Source of the DNA: Sphingomonas cremea
GTDB taxonomy: Bacteria; Pseudomonadota; Alphaproteobacteria; Sphingomonadales; Sphingomonadaceae
NCBI RefSeq assembly: GCF_021502585.1
Contig: NZ_JAKFGM010000003.1
Location: 124,001-188,000 of the forward strand
Direction: 5' to 3'
DNA length: 64,000 nt
Within the stretch, counting starts at the first letter, position 1; each line of letters begins with the position of its first letter. Position numbers and translations under genes: made by a program. Positions 20,154-27,955 of the stretch are shown piece after piece. The notes beneath the pieces were generated by a model that was not told the origin of the DNA, did no database searches, and saw only the letters and a list, made by a program, of their open reading frames with translations.

Positions 20154-20624
20154 TTACCAGCGGTAGTGCGAGAAGGCGCGGTTGGCTTCGGCCATGCGGT
20201 GCGTGTCTTCGCGCTTCTTGACGGCGTTGCCGCGGTTCTGCGACGCGTCCATCAACTCGCCCGACAGTCGGCCGGACATGGTCTTTTCAGAACGGCTGCG
20301 CGCCGCCGAGATCAGCCAGCGGATTGCCAGCGCCTGCGCGCGCTCGGTGCGCACTTCGACGGGGACCTGGTAGGTCGCACCGCCGACGCGGCGGCTGCGG
20401 ACCTCGATGCCCGGCTTCACATTGTTTAGCGCATCATGAAAGACCTGAATGGGGTCCTTCTTGAGGCGGGCCTCGACGTTCTCGAGCGCCGTGTAGACGA
20501 TGCTTTCAGCTACCGACTTCTTGCCGTCGAGCATGACTGAATTCATGAACTTCGACAGGACGAGATCCCCAAACTTGGGATCGGGAAGGATGACGCGCTT
20601 TTCCGGGCGACGACGACGGGACAT
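20154..20624 (-). CDS. rpsG: 30S ribosomal protein S7
   Basis: The 156-residue protein starts [20 protein letters not shown] and shows the signature [20 protein letters not shown], followed by [21 protein letters not shown]7 nucleates the 30S head and in E. coli represses the str operon. It ends FSHYRW, the short C-terminus common outside E. coli K-12. Confidence 0.97.
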   Translation of the reverse strand: MSRRRRPEKRVILPDPKFGDLVLSKFMNSVMLDGKKSVAESIVYTALENVEARLKKDPIQVFHDALNNVKPGIEVRSRRVGGATYQVPVEVRTERAQALAIRWLISAARSRSEKTMSGRLSGELMDASQNRGNAVKKREDTHRMAEANRAFSHYRW

Positions 20625-20684
20625 AGGAAATTCCTTTCAGAGCGGCGCGCCAGCTCACTCAAGCGGCGCAGCCGACGATCCAGC

Positions 20685-21056
20685 TTATTTCGGGCGCTTG
20701 GCGCCGTACTTCGAGCGCGACTGCCTGCGGTCCTTCACGCCCTGCGTGTCGAGGACGCCGCGAAGCACGTGATAACGCACACCCGGAAGGTCGCGCACAC
20801 GGCCGCCGCGGATAAGCACAACGGAGTGCTCCTGCAGGTTGTGGCCCTCACCCGGAATGTAGCTGATGACCTCGCGGCTGTTGGTCAGGCGCACCTTGGC
20901 GACTTTCCGCAGCGCCGAGTTCGGCTTCTTCGGGGTGGTGGTATAGACACGGGTGCAGACGCCGCGCTTTTGCGGATTCTGCTCCATCGCAGGGACCTTC
21001 GACTTGGCCTTCTGCGGTTCGCGACCCTTGCGGATCAGCTGGTTGATCGTCGGCAT
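20685..21056 (-). CDS. rpsL: 30S ribosomal protein S12, Arg88 variant
   Basis: The 123-residue protein starts [20 protein letters not shown] and has the decoding-site segment [13 protein letters not shown] with Lys43. The second decoding loop reads [13 protein letters not shown]: residue 88 is Arg (codon CGC at 20793-20795) where E. coli and most bacteria have Lys. From established genetics, Lys88 to Arg gives streptomycin resistance. The S12 Asp methylthiolated by RimO in some bacteria follows it. ATG 21056 gives the family N-terminus; the longer frame up to 21164 is not conserved. First gene of the str operon. Confidence 0.97.
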   Translation of the reverse strand: MPTINQLIRKGREPQKAKSKVPAMEQNPQKRGVCTRVYTTTPKKPNSALRKVAKVRLTNSREVISYIPGEGHNLQEHSVVLIRGGRVRDLPGVRYHVLRGVLDTQGVKDRRQSRSKYGAKRPK

Positions 21057-21075
21057 GAAGCCTTCACCTTTCGTT

Positions 21076-21091
21076 GCCGGAGCATTCCGGC
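21076..21091 (-). other. leader stem-loop upstream of rpsL
   Basis: GCCGGA and TCCGGC form a perfect six-base stem closed by a four-base ATGC loop, ending about 20 bases before the rpsL start and just ahead of its AAGGTGAAGG ribosome-binding region. The 207-base leader 21057-21263 otherwise shows no gene. Confidence 0.35.
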
Positions 21092-21263
21092 GGTTACTTT
21101 GCGCAACGCAAAAGCGCGAACGCCTGGCGGCTTTCGGCCACCCGGCCCTCACGTCGTTGAGCAATGTTCAGCTCTTGTCCGAGGGGGTGGGCGAAGAATC
21201 GCCAGCCCTCCGGACGAGCGGCCCATTACGGGGGAATGCCTTGCGGGTCAACGGGGGTGGGGA

Positions 21264-22547
21264 TTACCCCCCGACCACGACCTCACCACGCGCCATCACG
21301 AAGTCGACGCTCTTGAGGAGCTTGACGTCGCTCAGCGGATCGCCTGTCACCGCAATGATATCCGCCGACTTTCCGGGTTCGATCGTCCCTGCCTCCGCCG
21401 CCACGCCCAGCAAATCGGCAGCATTGACGGTTGCGGCCTTGATTGCTTCCACCGGCGGCATGCCAAATTTGACCATCAGTTCGAACTCTTCGGCATTGCG
21501 GCCATGCTTTGAGACGCCGGCATCGGTGCCGAAGGCGATCTTGACGCCGGCGGGATAGGCTTTGGCCAGTGATTGGCCGGTGATGCCGATCCGCCAATCG
21601 ATCTGTTTCCTCACCTCGGGCGTGTAGGCGTTGGGGTCTTTCGCAAGACGTTCGATATAGCCATTCACGGTCGACAGTGTCGGGACGTAATAGGCGCCGC
21701 TCGCCTTGAACAGGCGAATGATCTCGTCGTCCATCACCGTGCCATGCTCGATCGAGTCCGCTCCCACGCGCAGCGCAAGCTTGGTGCCGTCAGCGCCGTG
21801 GGAATGCACCGCGACCTTGCGACCATAGGCATGGGCAGTGTCGACCAGCGCTCGCGCTTCATCCTCATACATGCGCGTCGAAAGGCCCGTACCGCTATTG
21901 ACCCCGCCAGTGGTGGCGAATTTGATCACGTCCGCGCCGCGGTCGACCTGACGACGAACTACCTTACGGCAGCTTTCGACGCTGTCGCAGAGGTTTTCCG
22001 GTTCGCGCAGCTGCGCCACAAGCGCGTCGTTGAGTGCGCCGCGGCCATCCATGTGTCCTCCGGTGGTCGAAATCGACTGACCGGCATCGATGATCCGTGG
22101 ACCCTGGACCCAGCCCCTTTTGATGGCTTCACGAAGCGCCAGAGTGGCGCCATCGTCGCCAAGATTACGCACGGTTGTAAATCCGGCGCGGAGCGTCTTC
22201 ATCCCGTTCCATTGCGCCTCAAGCGCGTGCATTTGCGGCTCTTCCCGGACTTCGGCGAGAAGTCCCTGTTCCCCACCGCAATCGGACGACAGGTGAACAT
22301 GGCTGTCGATCAGCCCGGGCAGCACCGTCTTTGAGCTGAGGTCGATCAATGTCGCGCCTGGCTCTACTTGCGTCAGCCTTTCGGTGACCGATACGATGCG
22401 TCCATTGTCGACGACAATCGTCGATGGCCCACGAACCGCCTTGCCCGGTACGTCGATCAATCTCCCCGCATGGATATAGGTCGGCGCGGCCTGCGCACTC
22501 GACACCGCCAACGCTGCCAGCGCCGATCCCATCAACAACTTGAACAA
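21264..22547 (-). CDS. exported amidohydrolase, imidazolonepropionase/dipeptidase-like (COG1228 type)
   Basis: A metal-dependent hydrolase with GLIDSHVH, lysine in DVIKFATTGG, histidines in VAVHSHG and IEHGTV, and catalytic Asp in FGTDAG. It is a paralogue of the genes at 1804-3123 and 24025-25308, including the shared C-terminal motif MVKFGMPPVEAIKAAT. I choose TTG 22547 as start: a GGGGAG site lies about nine bases upstream and the product then begins MFKLLMGSALAALAVSSAQA, a complete signal peptide. An ATG five codons downstream (MGSALAAL) is the alternative. Related enzymes cleave dipeptides in the periplasm. It is divergent from the PEBP-like lipoprotein. Confidence 0.85.
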   Translation of the reverse strand: MFKLLMGSALAALAVSSAQAAPTYIHAGRLIDVPGKAVRGPSTIVVDNGRIVSVTERLTQVEPGATLIDLSSKTVLPGLIDSHVHLSSDCGGEQGLLAEVREEPQMHALEAQWNGMKTLRAGFTTVRNLGDDGATLALREAIKRGWVQGPRIIDAGQSISTTGGHMDGRGALNDALVAQLREPENLCDSVESCRKVVRRQVDRGADVIKFATTGGVNSGTGLSTRMYEDEARALVDTAHAYGRKVAVHSHGADGTKLALRVGADSIEHGTVMDDEIIRLFKASGAYYVPTLSTVNGYIERLAKDPNAYTPEVRKQIDWRIGITGQSLAKAYPAGVKIAFGTDAGVSKHGRNAEEFELMVKFGMPPVEAIKAATVNAADLLGVAAEAGTIEPGKSADIIAVTGDPLSDVKLLKSVDFVMARGEVVVGG

Positions 22548-22647
22548 AATGGCTCTCCCCGGATTCGTTTTGGGGCAACTTAAGCAGGCGTCGGCGGGAC
22601 GCAACTGGAGGAACTGCCCGGTCTCACTGCACGTTGATTACAGCATA

Positions 22648-23214
22648 ATGAAAACGGCGACGTCTCAGCGGCTAGCGCCCGCGCTGTTGCTCATGTCTCT
22701 CGCAAGCTGCGGGGCGAGAAGCCGAACCGCAAGCGAAGCACGCGGAGAGGGACCGATGGAAAAAACCGCACTTTCGACATTTGCCTTGACGAGCGAAGCC
22801 TTTGCCAGCGGACAGGCAATCCCATCCCAATTCACTTGCGACGGCGTCAACCGACCACCCCCACTGACCTGGTCTGAGCCACCCGAAGGCACCCATAGCT
22901 TCGCATTGATCGTAGACGATCCTGATGCGCCGGGTGGCACATTCCGTCACTGGGCCGCATATGACATTCCCGCCAATGCCCGCTTAATTGGCGAGGGAAT
23001 TCTCCAAGCGACCAACGACTTCGGCAAGGCCGGCTACGGCGGCCCCTGTCCACCGAAGGGCCACGGGTTGCACCGCTATCGGTTCAAACTGCTTGCGCTC
23101 AATGTCGACAAGCTAGGAGCCGGTCCGAAGCCGAGTGCTGCCCAGATAGAAGCGCTGGCCGCCGGCCACCTTATTGGCCGGACGGAATTAGTCGGCACAT
23201 ACGAACGGAAATAG
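22648..23214 (+). CDS. YbhB/YbcL (PEBP, Raf-kinase-inhibitor-like) lipoprotein
   Basis: A 188-residue protein with a lipoprotein signal: hydrophobic LAPALLLMSLASC with the lipobox cysteine at about residue 21. The mature domain has the PEBP signatures DPDAPGGTFRHWAAYDIP and GPCPPKGHGLHRYRFKL, which form the anion-binding pocket. PEBP homologues in bacteria are small phosphoryl-ligand-binding proteins of uncertain role. It meets the convergent cupin gene end to end with no spacer. Confidence 0.88.
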   Translation: MKTATSQRLAPALLLMSLASCGARSRTASEARGEGPMEKTALSTFALTSEAFASGQAIPSQFTCDGVNRPPPLTWSEPPEGTHSFALIVDDPDAPGGTFRHWAAYDIPANARLIGEGILQATNDFGKAGYGGPCPPKGHGLHRYRFKLLALNVDKLGAGPKPSAAQIEALAAGHLIGRTELVGTYERK

Positions 23215-23616
23215 CTACTCGGTTGCGCGACCGTCCCATTCCTCATGAGAATGGCGCGCATCGGCGTCGGCCTTGGTCGACTGGACTACGCCATCCTTAT
23301 GCTCGGGTGGGCCATAAAGCGTGTAAAGCTTGAGCGGGTCATCGCCGGTGTTCCGGACATTATGTCGTGCCCCGGCGGGCACAATCACGCCGCTGCCATC
23401 CACGACATCATAGGTGTTGTCGTCGATATCGACCTGCCCGCGTCCCTCCTCGAACCGAAAGAACTGGTCGCGATCCTTGTGAATCTCGGCTCCGATTTCC
23501 TCCCCGGCCTGAAGCGTCATCAGCACCAGCTGCAGGTGATGGCCTGTATAGAGTACGCGGCGGAAGTCGGAGTTGCTCGTAGTCTGATGCTCGATGTCGT
23601 CGTGATAGCCGTTCAT
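23215..23616 (-). CDS. small cupin-domain protein
   Basis: The 133-residue protein has one cupin barrel. The first motif is G-x5-HxH-like (EIGAEIHKDRDQFFRFEEGRG) and the second is PAGARHNVRNTG. Together they would supply two or three histidines and a glutamate for a metal. No signal peptide is seen. It starts directly after the DUF3140 gene (TGA then ATG), with an excellent AAGGAGG site inside the end of that gene. Substrate or sensing role unknown. Confidence 0.82.
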   Translation of the reverse strand: MNGYHDDIEHQTTSNSDFRRVLYTGHHLQLVLMTLQAGEEIGAEIHKDRDQFFRFEEGRGQVDIDDNTYDVVDGSGVIVPAGARHNVRNTGDDPLKLYTLYGPPEHKDGVVQSTKADADARHSHEEWDGRATE

Positions 23617-23955
23617 TCACGCCTCCTTGGTCGGGTCGTGACCCCAGTTCATCAGCGAATAGCGCCAGCGCGACGTATAGATATTCTCCGGGCGTTGGGC
23701 TCGATGACGATGCACATAGCCGACGACCTTGCGCATATGGGCGATATCGTCGCCGGTCACCTCATGCGCCTTCTTAGCGAGGATGGAAACGATCCGGCGC
23801 CCGCTGGCGTGGCCGACGCTTTCGGTGGATCCTGGGCGCTTGAAGCCGACCACGTGGCTTTCCGGCGTCTCCAGCCATTCGGCCAGCTCCGATGCGGTCA
23901 TGTTGACTGCCTGGGCAAATTGCCGGCGAACATGTTGTGGATCGAGCTTTGACAT
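23617..23955 (-). CDS. DUF3140 family protein
   Basis: A protein of about 112 residues matching my recollection of DUF3140: AVNMTASELAEWLETPES, ESVGHASGRRIVSILAKK, HMRKVVGYVHRHRAQRP and the end RWRYSLMNWGHDP. It is small, charged, soluble and of unknown function. ATG 23955 is favoured because its GAGG site is about eleven bases away, whereas the ATG at 23964 is only two bases from it. It forms a two-gene unit with the cupin. Confidence 0.8.
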   Translation of the reverse strand: MSKLDPQHVRRQFAQAVNMTASELAEWLETPESHVVGFKRPGSTESVGHASGRRIVSILAKKAHEVTGDDIAHMRKVVGYVHRHRAQRPENIYTSRWRYSLMNWGHDPTKEA

Positions 23956-24024
23956 TGGCGACATAACCTCGACGCGCGCCTAAGGTTCAATGGCAATTCT
24001 CGATAGGAGTGATCGATCCCTTGA

Positions 24025-25308
24025 TCAGCGATCCCGCGAGATCAATGCCCCTCCCTTGATGACCGCTTCCGGGGCCTCAAGCAGGCGGACGTTCTGGAGC
24101 GGATCGCCGCTTACAGCGACAAGGTCGCCGTAGCGTCCGACAGCAATCACGCCGACGTCACTTTCGCGGCCAAGCGCCTCTGCGGCATTTCGGGTCGCAG
24201 CCTGGATCGCCTGCAGCGGCGTCATCCCATAAGTGACCATAACCGCGAACTGCTGGCCAACCATCGAGTGAGGCATGACCCCGGCGTCGGACCCGAAGAC
24301 CATTCGAACGCCTGCCTGGTTCGCCTTGCGGAAATTGTCGCGCTGGATCTGGCCGATCTCATAATCCTTGCGGATATTCTCCTCGAGTTCGCCGTTCTTG
24401 CGGCCTTCCGCCTGGGTGTAGTCGGTATTCTTGATATCCATCGAGAACCAGACCGGCCGGCTGCGCGCCTTGGCCAGCCGGATGCTCTCGTCATTGAGCA
24501 AACTTGCATGTTCGATCGTATCGATTCCGGCGCGGATCGCGGCGTTGATGCCGTCCGCGCCATGGGCGTGCGCCGCGACCCGCAGGCCAGCCATATGTGC
24601 CTCATCGGCAATCGCGCGCAGCTCGTCTTCGGTTAGCTGCTGCTGCCCAGGGGTGTCGCCACGGGAAAACACGCCGCCGGTCGCGCAAACCTTGATCACC
24701 TCGGCGCCGAACTTGCGCTGTCGACGCACCTGATACTTCAGTTCCTCCGGACTGTCCCCGATACCCTCTTCCTTTTCCTTCTTCTGTGCATTCGGAGGCA
24801 GGTAAGTATCGTCGCAATGGCCGCCGGTCGCGCCGAGCGCATGGCCCGCGGGCACGATGCGCGGGCCAACGACATAGCCGGCCTCGATCGCCTGCTTCAG
24901 GCCGACGTCGACCCAGTCGCCGGAACCGACGACGCGCATGGTCGTGAAGCCACCATTGAGCATGTCCCGGGCCGTGCTGGTCGCGACGACCGGCCAGAAG
25001 CTGTCGGTATATTCGAGAAAGCGGTAACCGCCGATATTCGCGGGCCCCAGATGGGTATGCATGTCGATCAGGCCGGGGAGCAGCGTCTTGCCGCTCATGT
25101 CGATATGCTTGACGTCGGCAGCCCAACGCACTGTCCGTGCGTCGCCGATGGAACTGATCCGTCCGTCATCGCCAATGAAAATCGCCGGATGCTCGACATA
25201 GCGGCCGGTCAAAACGTCTAGATAGCGGTCCGCGGTAACCACCGTCGCCGCTGAGGCGGCGGTGGAGGCAAGGAGGGCAGCGGCAAGGAGGGCTACGGTT
25301 CGAATCAT
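24025..25308 (-). CDS. exported amidohydrolase, imidazolonepropionase/dipeptidase-like (COG1228 type)
   Basis: The 427-residue precursor has a clean signal peptide (MIRTVALLAAALLASTAASA). It carries the metal ligands and catalytic residues of the family: GLIDMHTH, Lys in EVIKVCATGG, VAAHAHG, IEHASL and FGSDAGVMPH. It is a paralogue of the enzymes at 1804 and 21264, and again likely a periplasmic dipeptidase. Its start directly follows the stop of the sulfotransferase-like gene, making a three-gene unit with the aminotransferase. Confidence 0.87.
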   Translation of the reverse strand: MIRTVALLAAALLASTAASAATVVTADRYLDVLTGRYVEHPAIFIGDDGRISSIGDARTVRWAADVKHIDMSGKTLLPGLIDMHTHLGPANIGGYRFLEYTDSFWPVVATSTARDMLNGGFTTMRVVGSGDWVDVGLKQAIEAGYVVGPRIVPAGHALGATGGHCDDTYLPPNAQKKEKEEGIGDSPEELKYQVRRQRKFGAEVIKVCATGGVFSRGDTPGQQQLTEDELRAIADEAHMAGLRVAAHAHGADGINAAIRAGIDTIEHASLLNDESIRLAKARSRPVWFSMDIKNTDYTQAEGRKNGELEENIRKDYEIGQIQRDNFRKANQAGVRMVFGSDAGVMPHSMVGQQFAVMVTYGMTPLQAIQAATRNAAEALGRESDVGVIAVGRYGDLVAVSGDPLQNVRLLEAPEAVIKGGALISRDR

Positions 25309-26043
25309 TTAGGCGTTCCTCAGGGCAAATCGGGAAAGGTGCAGGTAGTCGTCCATGCAGGCATCGGCGACGGCCTGCAATGCCGGGGCGAGCGGGAGTG
25401 GGTCGGTAAAGTCCGGGCTTTCAAATCCAGTGCTGGCTTCGACGTGTCCGTACCAGTGCGATGCCCATATTCCGTCTTGCGGATGGCGGCCCGCAGGCCA
25501 GCTAAGCATCGCCGGGTCCCAAGAAATGCCCAGTGCCCAGCACAATTGCGAGAGCACGCCTGACGGCTCAGCAAGCACGTAGGCGCTGTCGATGACCGGT
25601 GGAGCGTGGCCCAGTCGTTGGCACTCGCGATCGAAAAACTCGCGCTGCAGGCGCAGCCCTAGGTCCGCTGACGTGACCGTTTCGCGCTTCCTCGCATAGG
25701 ATGCCGCCATCAGATGTGGGTCGCGGATAAGGAAGGCGTGGGTCAGCCCTTCAAGATCGTCGGGCGCAATCGGCCCGACCATGTGATGCGCCATATGCTT
25801 CTGGTACCAGACCGGCGAGCCATCGGGCGGATCACCCGCGAGCGCTTCGGCGACCTTGCGCCAATCGGTCTCCATCGACGCAATGACTTCCTCGGCCATC
25901 GGATGGTCGGCGCCGGTCTCTTTCAGGAAGGCACCATAGAAAGGCTCGTCGGAAACGAAGCAGTCGGGTCGGCTGGAAAAGGAACGCATCATCGCGGTCG
26001 AGATGTTGCGGGGTCCCGACCACATGGCAATGCGATGGGTCAA
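25309..26043 (-). CDS. sulfotransferase-like P-loop protein paired with aminotransferase
   Basis: The 244-residue protein starts MTHRIAMWSGPRNISTAMMR, a sulfotransferase-type phosphosulfate-binding loop at its extreme N-terminus. It continues DEPFYGAFLKETG and later FLIRDPHLMAASY, the second cofactor-binding (3'-phosphate) motif. No signal peptide or membrane segment is present. It overlaps the upstream aminotransferase by four bases (ATGA). From memory, plant proteins called branched-chain aminotransferase-like carry a homologous N-terminal domain fused to a class IV aminotransferase, which suggests that the two proteins work together. Sulfonate donor and acceptor are unknown. Confidence 0.78.
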   Translation of the reverse strand: MTHRIAMWSGPRNISTAMMRSFSSRPDCFVSDEPFYGAFLKETGADHPMAEEVIASMETDWRKVAEALAGDPPDGSPVWYQKHMAHHMVGPIAPDDLEGLTHAFLIRDPHLMAASYARKRETVTSADLGLRLQREFFDRECQRLGHAPPVIDSAYVLAEPSGVLSQLCWALGISWDPAMLSWPAGRHPQDGIWASHWYGHVEASTGFESPDFTDPLPLAPALQAVADACMDDYLHLSRFALRNA

Positions 26044-26972
26044 GGACGCGCCCGTCCCGCGACGTCTCGCTCCAGCCGCGCGAGATAGAGCGACTGAAGC
26101 CGTTCGACCATCGGCCCGCGCTCGCTCGAGATTACCCGTCCATCAATGGTGCCGACCGGCGCTACTCCGGCGAAGGTCCCGGTCGTAAACGCCTCATCCG
26201 CGCCATAAACGTCGGTCAGCGAGAAGTTGCGCTCAAAAGCCGCAATGCCCGCCTCGCGCGCCACCTCCAGCACCAGCCCGCGCGTGATTCCGTCGAGGCA
26301 ATAATCGCCACTCGACGTCAAGATTTCCCCGCCGCGAACGATGAAGAAATGGGTCGAATTGCAGGTCGCGACGAATCCATGCGGGTCGAGCATCAATGCC
26401 TCGTCAGCCCCCGCCTCGGCCGCCTGAATACAAGCGGTGATGCAATTCAGCTTACTGTGACTGTTGAGCTTGGGATCCTGCACGTCGGGATAGCCGCGCC
26501 TGACATGGACGGTGAACAGCTTGAGCATCCGCGTCGCCGTTTCCGGGACGGGCGCCTTCCATTCGGGAATGATGACGATGGTTGGCGGCGAAATCACGAC
26601 CCGAGGGTCCTGGTATGGGGTCGAGCGAATGCCGCGCGTCACCATCAGTCGGATGTGGACTCCGTCGCCACCCATCCCGTTGGCGTCGAGCAGCGCATAG
26701 AGGCGCCGCTCCATCGCCTCTTTGGCCAGACCAACGTCCATCGCGATCGCCTTGGCCCCGCGATAGAGGCGGTCGAGATGTCGGTCGAGGAAAGCGATCC
26801 TCCCCTGATGGACGCGCAACCCCTCCCACACTCCGTCGCCGAGCATAAAGCCGCTATCGAACACAGACACGCTCGCCTGTGGCCGCGGCACATGCTCGCC
26901 ATTAATATCGATCAGGACCTCCGCATTGCGCGGATCAGGTACGAAATGGTGGGTGCCGGTAGCGTTGGTCAT
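26040..26972 (-). CDS. class IV PLP aminotransferase (BCAT/D-amino-acid aminotransferase-like)
   Basis: A 310-residue fold-type IV aminotransferase. It has VSVFDSGFMLGDGVWEGLR near residues 35-53, the PLP lysine probably Lys174 in SHSKLNCI, EAGADEALMLDPHGFVATC and the phosphate-binding TTGTFAGVAPV. This family covers branched-chain, D-amino acid and aminodeoxychorismate enzymes; motifs alone do not pick between them. It is the first gene of a unit with the sulfotransferase-like protein and an exported amidohydrolase. Confidence 0.87.
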   Translation of the reverse strand: MTNATGTHHFVPDPRNAEVLIDINGEHVPRPQASVSVFDSGFMLGDGVWEGLRVHQGRIAFLDRHLDRLYRGAKAIAMDVGLAKEAMERRLYALLDANGMGGDGVHIRLMVTRGIRSTPYQDPRVVISPPTIVIIPEWKAPVPETATRMLKLFTVHVRRGYPDVQDPKLNSHSKLNCITACIQAAEAGADEALMLDPHGFVATCNSTHFFIVRGGEILTSSGDYCLDGITRGLVLEVAREAGIAAFERNFSLTDVYGADEAFTTGTFAGVAPVGTIDGRVISSERGPMVERLQSLYLARLERDVAGRARP

Positions 26973-27025
26973 GAAAGGCCGAAGCTAGCGAGCCGAGCGG
27001 CCAAGTCCATACTGGCCCCGGCCGC

Positions 27026-27955
27026 TTAACAAGGCGGCCCGCGGTCTACCGAGCTGTACGGGCGGATATAAAGTGCATGGACCATCGGGAAACGGGATTC
27101 AAACTCGCGTTCGATCTCACAAACCAGACGTTCAACGTCGCGCGCTGAAATATTGTCATCGAAATCGACCGACAGCATCGCGGTGATCTGATCGGGAGAA
27201 CTGTGAACCGTGAGAATCTCACCTACCGCCGTCACGCCTGTCTTTGCTTCAACCATGCGGTGCATCTCCGCCACCATCTGGGGATCGGCCGCTTCTCCAA
27301 TCAACAACGCCTTTGATTCATAGGCGAGGAAGAAGGCAATGATCGCCAGGATTAGGCCGATTACGACTGACGCCGCGCCGTCGTAGCGCGGGTCGCCGGT
27401 ATATTGGCTGATCCCGAGACCGATTGCCGCGGCAATGATCCCGACCATCGCTCCGCCATTTTCAAGCAAGACGATGAAGCCAGGTGGATCCTTCGACTGC
27501 TGCACGGCCTGGATCCAGCCAAGCTGGCCCTTGTGCTGCTTAAAGTCCTTGAAGGCCTCCAGTGTCGATCCACCTTCAAGCAGGAAGGCGATCGCCAGCA
27601 CGCCGTAGGCGATGATCGGCGAAACCGCCGGCTCTGGATCCGATATGTGGATAATGCCTTCGTAGATCGAAACACCGGCGCCCAATGCGAACACCAGCAC
27701 GGCGACAATGAAGCTCCAGAAGTATATTTCGCGGCCGTAGCCAAAGGGATGATATTGGTCCGCCGGCCGCTTTGCCGCCTTGCGGCCCCACAACAACAGC
27801 AGCTGGTTGGAGCTGTCGACCACCGAGTGGACGCCTTCGGTCAGCATTGCCGAACTGCCAGTGATCGCCGCTGCACCGAATTTGGCGGCGGCGATGCCAA
27901 GGTTCGCCCCGAAAGCGATCCATAAGGTCCGGTTGCCGTGGCCGACAGCGCTCAA
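27026..27955 (-). CDS. cation diffusion facilitator family transporter
   Basis: The 309-residue membrane protein has the CDF pattern. TM2 contains SSAMLTEGVHSVVDSSNQ, followed by HPFGYGREIYFWSF, four further hydrophobic segments and a cytosolic C-terminal domain (ITAMLSVDFDDNISARDVERL). The aspartate/histidine set in TM2 and TM5 would bind Zn, Mn or another divalent cation. An insertion around QHKGQLGWIQAVQQSKDP resembles the SLC30A9-like subgroup. Its start overlaps the lpdA stop by four bases, so it is part of the lipoamide operon. Confidence 0.87.
   Translation of the reverse strand: MSAVGHGNRTLWIAFGANLGIAAAKFGAAAITGSSAMLTEGVHSVVDSSNQLLLLWGRKAAKRPADQYHPFGYGREIYFWSFIVAVLVFALGAGVSIYEGIIHISDPEPAVSPIIAYGVLAIAFLLEGGSTLEAFKDFKQHKGQLGWIQAVQQSKDPPGFIVLLENGGAMVGIIAAAIGLGISQYTGDPRYDGAASVVIGLILAIIAFFLAYESKALLIGEAADPQMVAEMHRMVEAKTGVTAVGEILTVHSSPDQITAMLSVDFDDNISARDVERLVCEIEREFESRFPMVHALYIRPYSSVDRGPPC

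Noticed and set aside
21230..21266. G/C-run hairpin at the stop codon of the second amidohydrolase
   Set aside because: Runs of G and C can pair but there is no U-run and the pairing is not unique.
23617..23964. DUF3140 protein as an antitoxin or toxin partner of the cupin
   Set aside because: Neither protein has toxin-antitoxin motifs and the cupin is metal-barrel-like; only the two-gene arrangement is suggestive.
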